Shown in pieces: positions 1 to 11,510 of a stretch of 64,000 bases of DNA; the first letter of the stretch is position 1, and every line of letters begins with the position of its first letter. The DNA is taken from assembly GCA_033398695.1 (NCBI GenBank), contig CM065815.1, positions 5,512,501-5,576,500 on the forward strand. The letters are read 5' to 3'. The translations under genes and the position numbers were made by a program. The notes under the pieces were generated by a model. That model had not been told where the DNA came from, did not search any database, and saw only the letters and a program-made list of their open reading frames with translations. The stretch is from Orobanche coerulescens (lineage: Eukaryota > Streptophyta > Magnoliopsida > Lamiales > Orobanchaceae).

Positions 1-943
1 CCATAAAGTGCCTCATACGGTGCCATCCGAATCGACGCGTGCCAACTGTTGTTGTACGTGAATTCGATCAATGGCAATTGCTCTTCCCAGTCGCTACTCC
101 AATCGAGGGCACAAGCACGCAACATGTCCTCGAATGTCTGGATAGTGCGTTCCGACTGTCCATCTGATTGGGGATGAAAAGAGGTACTCAAGTGCAAACG
201 GGTACCTAACGCCTTATGCACCGCCTGCCAAACGTGCGATACAAAACGGCCATCACGATCCAAAACAATAGACTTCGGAGTACCGTGAAGTCTCACAATC
301 TACGCGATAAACACACGAGCCAATTTCTCCGGGCCCCAAGTGTCCTTGATGCCCAGAAAATGTGCCGACTTGGTCGACGATCAACAATCACCCAAACCAT
401 ATCCATGCCCGATCTCGATCTCGGCAAACTCGTAATGAAATCCATCGATATATCCTCCCATTTCCATTCGAACGGAAGTGACTGCAATAACCCGGCCGGT
501 CGCCGATGCTCGATTTTGACTTGTTGGCAAGTCAAACATCTCGCCACAAACCGTGCGACCTCCTCCTTCATATCATTCCACCAAGTTCCTCCTCGTGTCC
601 TTGTACATCTTACTCGAACCCGGATGAACGGAATCGGGTGTGGAATGGGCCTCACGCAAAATACTCTGTCGCAACTCTGGATCGTTCGGCACACAAAGCC
701 GACTGAATCTCAAAACACCATCCTCGTGAATCACAAACCCGGAGACTTTCCCTTAAGAACGTTCTCTCGGATTTGAGTAATCATCGGATCCTCTAATTGT
801 TTTGACTTAATTTCATCGATCAAAGACAGCGAAATCTCTAAAGCACAAAGTTGCCCGACTCCAGGCAACAAAACCTCAACACCAAACTCAATCAAAGTCC
901 GCGAAGCTCGAGGCCGAGACGTGAGGACCTCAAGCGTTCGCAA
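1..943 (-). pseudogene. Gypsy integrase region, broken, cut by window edge
   Basis: This is the integrase part of a Ty3/gypsy polyprotein on the minus strand. Reading from about 943 down, one sees the RNase H-integrase linker, then a zinc-binding stretch with [18 protein letters not shown] and the catalytic-core start SMDFIT. Close to the window edge a core block of the SFHPQSDGQSERTIQT type carries the catalytic Glu. The reading frame is lost several times, with breaks near 730, 293 and about 200, so no single ORF covers it. The order Gag-protease-RT-RNase H-integrase across 4003 to 1 is that of the Ty3/gypsy group. In the cell such a protein would join element cDNA to chromosomal DNA; this copy cannot make it. 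The C-terminal part lies outside the window, so a chromodomain cannot be checked. Confidence 0.9.
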
Positions 944-1086
944 CGCAATCGGTTTCGACTCGGGCGTCGGCTACGACGTTCGCCTTGCCGGATGATAAAG
1001 GATTTCGAGGTCATAATCCTTAATCGGCTCTAACCACCTCCTCTGCCTCATATTCAACTCCATTGAGTAAATATATATTTGGACTT

Positions 1087-2108
1087 TTATGATCGGTAAA
1101 AATCGACATGCAGAGCCGAAAAGATAGTGACGCCAAATCTTGAGCGCAAAAGCATCGCCGCTAACTCCAAATCATGGGTAGGGTAGTTAAGCTCATACGG
1201 TCTCAGCTGTCTCGACGCATAGGCAATGGTCTTGCCGTGCTGCATCAATACGCACCCAAGACCCTGGCCCGAAGCATCGCTATAAACGGCGAATCCCTCG
1301 TTGCCACACGGCAACGCCAAAACCGGGGCTGAAGTCAAACGCTTCTTGCTCCTCGAAACTCGATCGCCTCTCATCGGTCAGACGAACTTCTCGGATTTAC
1401 GGAGCAAGCGTGTAAGTGGCCGAGCTAGTTTTGAGAAACCCTCGGCGAACCTACGGTAGTAACCCGGCCAAACCCAAGAAACTACGGACCTCCTTCACAT
1501 TTGTGGCGATGCCCAATCCAACACCGCCTCAATCTTCTGCGGATCCACTCGAACTCCCTCACCGAAATCACGTGACCCTTAAACATCACTTCCTTCAGCC
1601 AGAACTCACATTTCTAGAACTTCTCATAGAGTTGCTCGGCCCTCAAAATGTCTAACACTATCCGCAAATGATGGGCATGCTCTTCCTCATTCTTCGAATA
1701 GATAAGAATATAAATCGATGAAGACGACGACACACTTATCCAATTACTCGATAAAGACTTTGTTCATCAATTGCATGAACACCGCCGGCGCATTAGTTAA
1801 CCCGAAAGGCATAACTACAAACTCGTAATGTTCGTATCTCGTCCGAAAAAGGCTGTTTCCACGTCGGACTCTCTCACCCGGAGCTGATAGTACCTCGATT
1901 TCAAATCAATCTTCGAGAATACCGCAGCTCCCTGCAACTGACCGAACAAGTCATCAATCCTCGGCAAAGGATACTTGTTCTTGATGGTCACTTTGTTTAA
2001 TTCGCGATAATCGATACACAAACGTAGTGAACCATCCTTCTTTCGCACAAACAGACCGGTGCACCCCAAGGCGAGGTGCTCGGTCGAACATACCCCGACT
2101 CAAGAAGC
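1087..2108 (-). pseudogene. Gypsy reverse transcriptase and RNase H, broken
   Basis: The minus strand at 1815-2069 encodes the RT N-terminal half: [20 protein letters not shown], then PLPRIDDLF and the first catalytic Asp in FSKIDLKS. The FxDD block lies near 1720-1760 in other frames. The segment 1087-1374 encodes RNase H, with APVLALP, the active-site Asp in [10 protein letters not shown] and then [10 protein letters not shown]. Several frameshifts separate the pieces. The function in an intact element is cDNA synthesis and removal of template RNA in the virus-like particle. Divergence from the plus-strand copy at 29152-30217 is plain by eye, so this is a separate, older family member. Confidence 0.92.
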
Positions 2109-4003
2109 TCACTCCAGCTTCTTCAACTCTGACATCTCTGAAGGTGCCATGCGATACGGCGCCTTTGAAATCGGAGCCGCGCCCGGCTCTAATTCTATAA
2201 CAAACTCAACCTCACGATCCGGTGGCAATCCCGGTAACTCGTCAGGAAATACATCAGGAAACTCACTAACGACTGGAATCGACGAAAACTCGACTCCACC
2301 ATTCTCCGCCTTCAAGGCGTAGCACCAATAACCAGTACACCCCTTTCGCAGGAGTTTCACCGCCTTCAAGGCGTTAATAACAAACTTCTGGTTTCTCTTT
2401 CGCCCCGCGAAAGAGTGCTCAGTACCGTCCTCGGCTAACATAGTAATAATCCTCGTGCGGTAGTTCATGATTGCACCATGCCGCTTGAGCCAATCATTCC
2501 CGAGACTTAAATCCTCGCCCTCGATACTCACAACAATAAGATTAGAGAGCCACGCCCTCTCACAAATGATCACAGAACAGTCCCGGACTTCTCGATCACC
2601 GACAATTCTATCACCGCTAGGAAGTTTAACGATGAAAGGCTCGCAAGGTGACAAGCAGTCGAGACTCAAACGGCGTACACACTCTAGAGAAATGAATGAA
2701 TGCGTAGCACCCGAATCAAAAAGCACACTGACAGGATGGAAATGAATATGAACAGTGCACTGCCGCCACGATGGAGCCGCTGGGTCATCGGCTCTCCGCA
2801 TCTCATAGACACGCGGGTGGGCAGAGCCGACACTGGAAACTCCACCCCTAGCGGGCTGACCCCGACCCTTACCTCGGCCGGCACTCGGTGGAGGCGGCGG
2901 AGCAAATGAGCCCTGGTTCACACTCGGCTCCAACGGGGCTGGTTGAGAAGAACGGGCGCCGCGAAGCTGTTTGATCTACTCGCAAAAAGGGGCCTTGTGG
3001 CCTAGCTGTCCACAAGTATGACAGGTAAGATTCGGACGAGAACATTGCCGGCTCCTATGGCCCTGCACACCACAGTTAAAACATGTGGGTTCACGAGCGG
3101 AGGTTCCGGCGGCACCCCGAAAGCTCCCAGAGAAACGAGCCGAACCGCCCGTTGAAATATTTGCAGCTTGAGATTTCTGCTGGCCTCCACTCTTGGGACC
3201 AGAAAAATTTCCGTCCGACTTCTGATTCTTGCTCTCACGAGCCAAATCGCTAGCCGTCACCGACATATCATAAGCGAGAGCTCGACTCTGATAATCCTTC
3301 AAGGTAGTACAGACGAGCCCAGACATATAGTCCCGAATGGGCAGCTTCATCCTCCTGGAAAAATGAAAATTTTGTCGCTCTCGGCGACAACTTGGTCTTC
3401 ACATAACCCATCTCCTTGTGAAAGTCGGAAATGGCCTGAGATACGGGGATATCCCGTGGTTGAGCATCATAGAAAGCATGCACTCGAGCCTGTCTGACCG
3501 GCCACGGACAATATTCGGTCTCCATCAATTCTTGGAATTCGGCCCACGAAGCAACGTGATCTTTGGGACCAACGGCCTCCCACCAATCTGTAGCATCTCC
3601 CGTGAGAAAATATTGAGCAATAGGGACCTTACGGTCCTCGGGCGGTTGGTAGCAGTGAATACTTTGGATATCTCCTTGATCCACCCTTCCCGGCCCGATC
3701 GGGTCCGAAGCTCCCACCGAGGAGGATGCATCTTGATGACATCCGAAGCGGCCGATCCGCTCCGCCCGATTAGCATGGGCTGGTTGGGGTTCTGACCACC
3801 CGAGCTATAGCCGCCATTTGGTTAACCATTTCTTTGCCGCATAACAGCCGCAATACCAAGATCGTCGCGCTCCGAGAAGAAGCATGATCGTGGCGGTCAC
3901 CGTCTGCCGGCTCCCGAAGAATGCGACGTGGCGCCCCCATTGCCCCACGTCCCCGGCCGCGTCCAAGACCACGACCACGACCACGATTTCCTCCGGCATC
4001 CAT
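2109..4003 (-). pseudogene. Gypsy Gag and aspartic protease, broken
   Basis: The minus strand carries Gag from about 4003. The N-terminus is rich in Gly-Arg (GRGRGLGRGRGRG), and the capsid block contains ATDWWEAV near 3590. The zinc-knuckle region at 2976-3350 has CFNCGVQGHRSRQC and CHTCGQLGHKAPFC, both CX2CX4HX4C. The ORF 2109-2933 (274 aa) holds the protease with VLFDSGATHSF (active Asp at residue 73) and reads on into the RT N-terminus. Frameshifts near 3770, 3300 and 2950 break the frame. Unlike the plus-strand relative at 29095, the protease-RT junction reads Leu-Arg-Lys-Gly with no stop codon. Confidence 0.9.
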
Positions 4004-4222
4004 ACTGATGTTGAGAGATAACAGAAGTATATCGATGATGAGTAAGGGAGGAAAAGCAACTACGATTCAAAAGTGGAAATACAATGCAAGAAACAAAAGA
4101 GCCGAATAAGAAAACTTACGAGCACTGGAAGTATTGGGATGCTGGCAGCGGTGTGACAATGTGCAAAACAAAACACGACTAGACCCAAATAACCAACAAG
4201 CCTAGGTATCCATAAACCTAGA

Positions 4223-4234
4223 GCTCCGATACCA
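4223..4234 (-). promoter_or_regulatory. Primer-binding site, iMet tRNA type
   Basis: The minus strand reads TGGTATCGGAGC a few bases inside the 5' LTR end. This is the plant initiator-Met tRNA primer site with one change (A to G). It fixes the element's orientation and the LTR boundary. About 115 nt downstream, at 4114-4119, the leader has GTAAGT. Confidence 0.9.
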
Positions 4235-4803
4235 TTTTCTGTAACACCCCGAGATATTCGGAATATGTTACAGCGCCGTAGACCCCTACATGGGACCTAC
4301 CAGGCTACAATAGAAAAACTCCACTCGACTAACCATCTCGGTTAGCGAGGATACACAATTAAATAATATGACATATACAGATACGCCCGGAGCAACCGGC
4401 AAAATAAGCATCAACCAACAACGTGACAAATTGAGGCAATACAATACGGAGTTTGAAACAAAAAGGCCTAAGTACTCGCGAGTACAATCTATAAGTTTAA
4501 AACTGTGGGAACAACCATATCGAAATGGACAAAGGAAATAAGTAGACCCAAATGCACATGTCAACGACCCTGGCCAACATCCTCGTACTGTCCTGGTGCT
4601 CGCTCGTCCGGATAAACATAACCTGAAATCCATAACAAGAATTTCCCCAAAACGGGTCCCCAAAGGGGTTAGCAATTACGCTAGTACAAGTAATCAAGGC
4701 AAACCAATCGCTTACACATTTCATAGTACATGCATCAATATCATTTCAAAAACCAAAACTAGACATGTCTTTTCCGGAAAACATACAGTCCACAATTAGC
4801 CTT

Positions 4804-4973
4804 GAGAACAGGGCGACAGCATACATTCTCACTCGAGGCCTCATAGGGACCCTACCGAGTTGGCTACAATTACAGAAAAACAAAACCACGCACACGCTAT
4901 GCCGTGAGAACAGGGCGGCAGCATACATTCTCCCTCGAGGCCTCACAAGGACCCTAACGAGTTGGCTAGCGAT
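4804..4973 (-). repeat. Two-copy block in LTR downstream of promoter
   Basis: Two near-identical segments (about 4804-4870 and 4911-4973) share gagaacagggcg, gcatacattctc and ctcgaggcctca. Their position downstream of the promoter matches the minisatellites of the other gypsy LTRs here. Confidence 0.7.
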
Positions 4974-5687
4974 GCACGAAACTCGTGAAATCCGGGCGCG
5001 GCATAGATTTCCCTCCTTGACCGTCAGGCCAACACAAGGTGAGCAAATTATACACAATATACATTACCATTTCACGTTAAGCATAAAGGTTTCCAAAAAT
5101 ACTTGCCTCGATTAATGAGCGGTGACACGAACGGAACGGAAGGATCAAGCACGACCGTGAGGAACCGACGAATGAACCTAACGATTCGAATAACACAATC
5201 ACAACCAACTCTAGACGATTACGGAAATGGAATACACCCGGAAACCCGCCTACGATTCATGTATATTCATACCAAAATAACAACGAGGGCGGACCACAAC
5301 CAAACCCTCCCGATTCCGTAAAAATCCACAAAATATCCATGAATCCGTAGGAAAACTAAAGATACTAACAATATTAATCGTATACATCATGAATCCACCA
5401 ACAAAACGGAACGAATCGGAAGAAAAACCCGAAACCCCCAAATTAATCGAAAATAGGGTTTTAGAATATTACCTTAGGAGATTCAAGTACCAAGATCCGT
5501 AGAACACGCGTTAGATTGATTGCCCGGGCTTCACTACCGAAGAAAAATGGTGAAAATCGACCCCCCAAAGGATAAGGATGAAGAACTCTTCCCCTCTCTC
5601 TCACTCTCTCTCGCGCTGCAGGTGAAAATGAGGAAGAAGACGGTCGATTTCGTCTATTAAAGACGAGTTGCGCAGTTGACCGCTTCG

Positions 5688-5911
5688 TGTGCCGCGGCAC
5701 AGCCGAAGTGTGCCGCGGCACAGGCCGAAAATTTACTCCCAGGTTTTGGCATTGTGCCGCGGCACAGCCTGCGTGTGCCGCGGCACCCGGTACAGTTGGG
5801 TTTTGGTCGCAGAAGACACACGAGTGTGCCGCGGCACCGGACAGGTGTGCCGCGGCACACAGTACAGTTCGTCCAACCAACAACTGAAGGGATTTGTGTG
5901 CCGCGGCGCAC
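5688..5911. repeat. Array of 12-bp GTGCCGCGGCAC palindromes
   Basis: Six perfect copies of the self-complementary 12-mer GTGCCGCGGCAC start at 5689, 5710, 5754, 5775, 5826 and 5847. A seventh, with two extra bases, is at 5898-5911. Some extend to 14 bp as TGTGCCGCGGCACA. Spacing is irregular (21-51 bp). The array sits in the LTR just upstream of the AT-rich core promoter. Every ORF across it is a by-product of the repeat. Confidence 0.95.
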
Positions 5912-6349
5912 ACACCTTGCGGACCCACCCCCTTATGGGTTCCAAAATGATGAGAATGATCCTAAAGAGAATGAAACGATAGGAATCAATATTTGGGGAC
6001 TAATAACACGAAATGGATCACGGCAACCCGGCGGCGGTTTCGCACAACAATAACAAGAATACAGTTCAACAGTTTGACAGGAAGGACACGCTAAAAAGTA
6101 CACGAGGGTCACTATGACCGAGAAATATACCAAAAATGAAAATACAAGGGAAAGAAAAATACCGGATATTACACTGCCGCCGCTGTTATGACCCTGTAGA
6201 TTTCTTATTCCACCACTCTCTTTCACCACCCTTACTGTAATCACTCCTTTTCTTCTTCACAAGACTTTAATGAAAATGGAAACATCATATTTAGAAACGG
6301 CCCCTTCTTTCTTCTCCTTTTTTTTTTAGGTTTCTTCTCCCTTTTTTTT

Positions 6350-6859
6350 CAGGTTTCTTCTCCTTTTTTTTTATGGGCTAGGGCTGTTGTTTTTTCACAG
6401 CGGCGGAGAATTTTCGTCGGAATCAACACTTTCCATGTCCCAGGGACAGTGTTTGTATGATTTGATGTTGGTGATGGACATGAAGGAGATGATAGATTAA
6501 CTACAATCATATGTAAAATTCTAATGGGAGAGAGTATTTGTTTGTAATAATTAGATTTTTGATACAGAAGATCATCTTTAAGATGCAACTGTAGAGCATA
6601 CTTTCGTCATATTACTCAAATGGTTAGAGTCGTGCTGATAACGTGTTATGAAATCGGAATATTATAGAGAGAGAATAGAGAGAGAAATTAGAGAATGATT
6701 CTCAGGTATGATTTTCATTAATAACTGAAGTCCTATTTATAGGAAAACTTCAGATGGCACAATCGTAATTACATATTTACATCAGGGGTATAATAGTCAT
6801 TCACACTATATAAAAACAAAGAGGTAATTGAAATGTCACTTTCAAGGCTTATTATAACA
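6350..6859 (-). mobile_element. Fragment of copia element: LTR plus 5' leader
   Basis: The LTR is complement(6644..6859), about 216 bp, starting TGTTATAATA and ending in CATAACA on the minus strand. It is plainly related to the 219-bp LTRs at 21299 and 35454. It is followed by the same post-LTR motif CGTTATCAGCACGA and leader text ending near TAATTATTACAA. Similarity then stops, so the element is truncated on its 3' side. No target duplication was found. Confidence 0.85.
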
Positions 6860-7173
6860 GAAATCATATTATGGATTCATTGCAATCATTCTTGATGGCA
6901 TATATGTAAATTACGATTAGGTTACCATGTTTAAATATTTATAGGTCGTCAATGAATTGAATGGTAAATAATTGTTTTGAAGATTGAGAATACGTTCTCA
7001 AAGCACATTTTGTACTCTTTTGGTATGATTTTTGTGTTAATTTGAGGTGGATCAATAAATTTTATGCTATGTTTGATGTTTGAAATTTAGATTATTGCAC
7101 CTCAGAAAAATTGGAAAAGGATAACGCTCGAAAAAAGGAAGACAAGCCCCGGTGGAAGAGCATAGAATTAAAA

Positions 7174-7652
7174 GGGGTGTATTCAATCTGGATTTAAATG
7201 ATTTTCTTGGATTTTAAACATTCATGTGTATTCAAATTGAATTTCAAAAACTTCATTAGAATATGATGGTATTCAATAAGGATTTTAAAAAGTCTTCTAA
7301 AACATGGGCCTATTCAATCATGATTTTCAATTATCCTTAAAAATTGGGGGTATGCAATTAATATTTTAAATTATACTTTAAAATCTGATGGTATTCAAGT
7401 ACTCATGAATTTTTTTGGATTTTATAAAATGATGGATTTTAGTGGATTTGATAGTGTCTTTTGTACTTTTTGAAATCCGGTTAAAATCTATGAGATTTTG
7501 AAAGATTTGTCAAGAGCTCTGCCTTGGGGGTGATTTTACTTCAACTATGCGAGAATCCGCGTACAATTAAAAATAACTACAATCTTTTAAACTTCATAGA
7601 CTATTATTATTAATCTCTTAGAATCTTTTAAAATCTGAATGGAATACATCCC
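7174..7652. mobile_element. MITE with about 27-bp terminal inverted repeats
   Basis: The left end reads GGGGTGTATTCAATCTGG. The reverse complement of the right end reads GGGATGTATTCCATTCAG. The interior is AT-rich with further copies of the 'tattcaat' motif. The flanks are A-rich, so the target duplication (perhaps 3 bp) is not clear and the superfamily is left open. Confidence 0.6.
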
Positions 7653-8363
7653 AAAAATTCCAAACACCACACGATGCCGTTGAAGGTTTATTTTCTCATT
7701 TTATCTTCTTCCTTGTATAAATCTCGCTTGCTTTTAGTTACAGATTGTGGAGAAATAGAAAGTAACTTTAAATTACAAGGGTTATGGGAATGTCATTTGG
7801 ATATCTTCACTCCAAATAAGAAAATAAATCTGATGGGCCACTTTTATAGGTTTATTCTTGCACAATATTTAGGTCAGGTAAATGTGATTTGAAAGTAATT
7901 ATATCACTTCAATATAATGTATTGTTTTAGCAGGAAATTCTATCAACTTTGATTGTCCGTGTGGTACTATATTTTCATCAATATTACTTAAAGCTTGATT
8001 TTCCTAAGGATACCAGAAGACATTTATTTCATTTACGGACGAAACTGCTGACGGTAAAATCAGAAGATAAAATTGAAAAAACAAACTGATTCTCATCTCC
8101 ATTGCTTTTTCTTTTATGATTGTGTCAAATAACCTCGCGACGTAAACTAGCCATTCAAATAAACATGCCAAGATTGGAGTATGTAATACTATACTTTTGC
8201 TTTTAACATTACATATGGTTTTGATTTCGTTATTTTAAGATTCACGTTAATGGAATCCAAATATCTAGATAATAACTGCGATTTATGTAATTCGAAGAAG
8301 ACATACTTATCTTTGAATAACATGTAATATCATTAGTTTCTAATTATTGGTTGCACCTCTAAT
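7653..8363. other. AT-rich stretch, no supported feature
   Basis: The only ORF is 72 codons with no recognisable motif. No repeats of note were seen. Confidence 0.4.
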
Positions 8364-8368
8364 AGGGT

Positions 8369-9391
8369 TGTCACATCAAGGCCTCCCGTAGTAGCGTGAT
8401 ATTGTCATCGCAGGCACTCTCCTGAAATTGGCCTCACGGTTTTGTTTACGGAGCCGTGAGCAGCCTTCCTGAAGTCACCCATCCTAAGATTGCTCTCGCC
8501 TCGAGCACGTTTAACTTCGGAGTTCTCATCACCCCGAAGCCACTGGGCTCCCAAAAGGCCTCATGCTATAAGGAGTTCGGTACGCACATATAAGGCACTT
8601 CACCCGCTCTCTGCTAGTCGGTGTGGGATATCACAATCCGCCCCTCCTCAAAGGACCCGACGTCCTCGTCGGCACACTCGCACGACACGGCAGAGTGGCT
8701 CCGATACCAAATTGTCACATCCCGGGACCCCTCCGCCGTAGCATGATATTGTCCGCTCTGGGCACTCTCCTCTGAGCTGGCCCTCACGGTTTTGTTTCTG
8801 GGAACCCAGCGAGCAGCTTCTCAGGGGGTCACCCATCCTAAGATTGCTCTCGCCTCGAGCACGTTTAACTTCGGAGTTCTCATCACCCCGAAGCCACTGG
8901 GCTCCCAAAAGGCCTCATGCTAGTCGCCCGCTCTCTGCTAGTCGGTGTGGGATATCACAATCCGCCCCTCCTCAAAGGACCCGACGTCCTCGTCGGCACA
9001 CTCGCACAACACGGCAGAGTGGCTCCGATACCAAATTGTCACATCCTGTGACTCCTCCGCCGTAGCATGATATTGTCCGCTCTGGGCGCTCTCCTCTGAG
9101 CTGGCCCTCACGGTTTTGTTTCTGGGAGTCCAGCGAGCAGCTTGCCAGGAGGTCACCCATCCTGAGATTGCTCTCGCCTCGAGCACGCTTAACTTCGGAG
9201 TTCTCATTACCCCGAAGCCACTGGGCTCCCAAAAGGCCTCATGCTATAAGGTGTCATGTCACGCTCAAATAAGGCACTTCGCCCGCTCTCTGCTAGTCGG
9301 TGTGGGATATCACAATCCGCCCCTCCTCAAAGGACCCGACGCCCTCGTCGGCACACTCGCACGACACGGCAGAGTGGCTCCGATACCAAAT
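8369..9391 (-). mobile_element. Tandem Cassandra TRIM units (3 LTRs, 3 internals)
   Basis: LTRs lie at 8369-8635, 8713-8959 and 9037-9314 (267, 247 and 278 bp), separated by identical-length 77-bp internals at 8636-8712, 8960-9036 and 9315-9391. On the minus strand each LTR runs from TGTGATATCCCACACC to GATGTGACA. The internal has the primer site TGGTATCGGAGC at its start and a purine-rich GAGGAGGGGCGGAT before the next LTR. The middle LTR lacks about 35 bp. The LTRs contain a 5S rRNA-derived domain, which is the defining feature of the plant TRIM family Cassandra. There is no coding capacity, as expected for the family. Confidence 0.92.
9145..9215 (-). ncRNA. 5S rRNA-derived domain in Cassandra LTR
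   Basis: The minus strand carries box A AGTTAAGCGTGCT (9182-9194) and box C GGATGGGTGACC (9151-9162) of the pol III internal promoter, spaced as in plant 5S rRNA, preceded by GAACTCCGA. In the other LTR copies box A has GTTAAACGTGC. It is not a normal 5S gene: the outer parts of the gene are absent and it sits inside an LTR. Confidence 0.85.
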
Positions 9392-10299
9392 TGTCACATC
9401 CCGGGACTCCTCCACCGTAGCATGATATTGTCCGCTCTGGGCACTCTCCTCTGAGCTGGCCCTCACGGTTCACAGAAAGCATACTTTTCACATATTCATT
9501 ATTTTCCGCTCCGCAGCGCATGTTTATGACATATTATTTCATGTCAATGCGCAATGATACTGAGTATCCGCAAATTCACATTTCCGCTGATTACACATAC
9601 CACACACCACAGAAATCACCACTTTTTGTAATCACATTTTCTGATATTCCCACATTTCACAGAAAGCATATTTTTCACATATTCATTCACACGAAGTACA
9701 CCAAACGTAATCAAAGTACTTGCCTGGCATTCCAGATAATGGAAAAGGTTCGATTGACAAGGAAAATAGACTGAGCGATTAGCGAGACCTTCAACCTAAA
9801 ACGAATCATATTATATGATCAACGGGTTAATATTTATATAACCATTAGAACTTTACATTCCAATTTAACCGAGTCTGGGTGAAACATAAATACGGACACA
9901 CACTGCGCGTTATTGGGGTGTAAGAATATTGTGTTTCGAATTAGGAGCCATTTGGCAGTCGTTTGACCCATTTTGGATTGAAACCAAGAAGGTTATACAC
10001 TTTTAAAGAAAATATTAGAGTATTGGGTCAAATTGAAGATTTAGAAAACTTCAATCAAATCCAACTTTATTTCAAATTCTCGAATGGCATAGCCCTGGGT
10101 TTTCAAAATTTATGTTTTCCACCCCCAAAACTTTCTACGGCCATTTAATCCTCGTTTAAACATCTCCCGTCTATCATAACCTCACCGGGAGCTTCTTTAA
10201 CATCGACTAACGCCATTTTTATACGTAAAAACACGTTTATACCTCAAATCGGCAAGCCCGAAATTTATAATAAACTCACATATTTTACGTACTCTCCCG

Positions 10300-10432
10300 C
10301 ACACATAAACACACCCACCCGCACACACAACACACACACACGCTCGCACAGCGCACACCCACACCCCCTCACAGCACACACACGCACCCCAGCACACACC
10401 CACACATACACGCACACACAACACACACTATA
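10300..10432. repeat. CA/CACACCC-rich simple repeat
   Basis: An impure run of cacaca, cacccac and related units. The ORF across it is an artefact. Confidence 0.85.
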
Positions 10433-11075
10433 AAACTCGACCGAATCCGAAAACGAAAACTAGAAGGATGAAGCTCGTCAAGAGGGCTTCCTAACGGTGT
10501 AAAAAAGTTTCAAGTTCCGGTAGCCCGAACCGCCGTACGTGACCCGACGTCAAGCGGCGGTTTCGGCCCCGTTCCAGCTATTCCGGTCTCGGTTTGAAAA
10601 ACTCGGCGGATAATTGTGACCTGCCCGCTGAGACGATCATAACGATATGAAGTTTGCAAAGTTCCGACAACCGGAGAGTCCGTATGGGCAATTCGACGGT
10701 AATACCATTTTTTGCCCCGTCTGGATAAATCCGACATCGGTTTGAAAATCTAAATATATATTCACGATCTACTCGTCAATACGAACAAATCGATATACAG
10801 ATTGTGAAGTTTTACCGGAGAAATCTCCTTGGCGGTGGAACCCGGCTTTTCGGCTCTCTCTCTTCTCCTTTCTTCATTTCCAGTTTCTGCACTTTTTTTT
10901 TTTTTTTTTGTTTCATTCTCCCGCTTTTCACTCTCTCTCTCTCTCTTTCCTTCTTAGCCTTATCCCTTTTCTTTTCCTTCTCTGTTTTCTTCCAGGTCGT
11001 TTTTCCTTCTTATCTCTTTAACTGAGGCTGCTATAGTATATATATATAATATACACACACACGGCATGCGATGCG

Positions 11076-11103
<28 letters not shown>
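11076..11103. repeat. (TA)n microsatellite
   Basis: About 14 TA units, close to the TATA-rich promoter-like segment of the LTR. A 17-base T run lies at 10893-10909. Confidence 0.9.
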
Positions 11104-11109
<6 letters not shown>

Positions 11110-11510
11110 TATTAGGATTATTATCTCTATCTCATCCCGATAAATATTGACACGACGGTGACGTACAAAATATCACATATAAAATATATAGCACCATTCC
11201 GCAATTAAAAATTCAAGTTTGTTATTCTAAACAACACGGGTGCTATAATTTTTAACTCCGACACGATGACCGAATTTATACGACGGTTCACAAAATATAA
11301 AATCACCCGGTTTAATTGCTACGGGGTATCACACCCTTCCCCCCTACAAAGAAGTTTCGTCCCCGAAACTTGAAACAAGGAGGAGATTGATGAAATACAT
11401 CCGGGTTATAGATCACCTCCATGAATAATTTTATTCTTAAATCGTACACATTAGATCAATACATTTTTATAAGAAAACATCGGTACACAGCATGCCCCAT
11501 TAAGCATAGC

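Larger units (their letters stand above)
4240..6173 (-). mobile_element. 5' LTR of the left-edge gypsy element
   Basis: On the minus strand the LTR runs from TGTAATATCC (6173) to TGTTACA (4240), about 1934 bp, and is followed by the primer site. Promoter side: a palindrome array at 5688-5911, then an AT-rich core (loop ATTAA in the inverted repeat cgtct/agacg, 5651-5665), then a CT/GA-rich leader at about 5580-5640. Downstream part: a duplicated block at 4804-4973. The 3' LTR and target duplication lie outside the window. Confidence 0.85.
9392..11333 (-). mobile_element. Chimeric LTR: gypsy-like 5' part, Cassandra 3' end
   Basis: On the minus strand it starts TGTGATACCCCGT at 11333, directly after a polypurine tract (11334-11347), and runs through about 1.86 kb of gypsy-like LTR. 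From 9470 to 9392 it continues as the last 79 bp of a Cassandra LTR, ending GATGTGACA. The junction lies in the plus-strand text cctcacggtt. A TATA-rich segment (about 11030-11050, minus) precedes a GA-rich leader. Within it are a CA-rich tract (10300-10430) and a duplicated motif cacagaaagcata (9471 and 9658). Confidence 0.75.

Noticed and set aside
5688..5911. CRISPR-like array
   Set aside because: Spacing is irregular, repeats are 12 bp and this is plant LTR sequence.
5461..6053. Several overlapping ORFs of 60-155 codons on both strands
   Set aside because: They are created by the GTGCCGCGGCAC array, which reads open in many frames (AAAH, PRHT, CRGT repeats).
9145..9215. A functional 5S rRNA gene
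   Set aside because: Only the promoter-containing middle is kept and it lies in a retroelement LTR; gene ends are missing.
8490..9454. Repeated ORFs with LSPRARLTSEFSSPRSHW text
   Set aside because: They are translations of the Cassandra 5S-derived domain on the wrong strand.
9963..10148. ORF of 61 codons starting MTHFGLKPRRLY
   Set aside because: Short, no motif, within the LTR of the composite.
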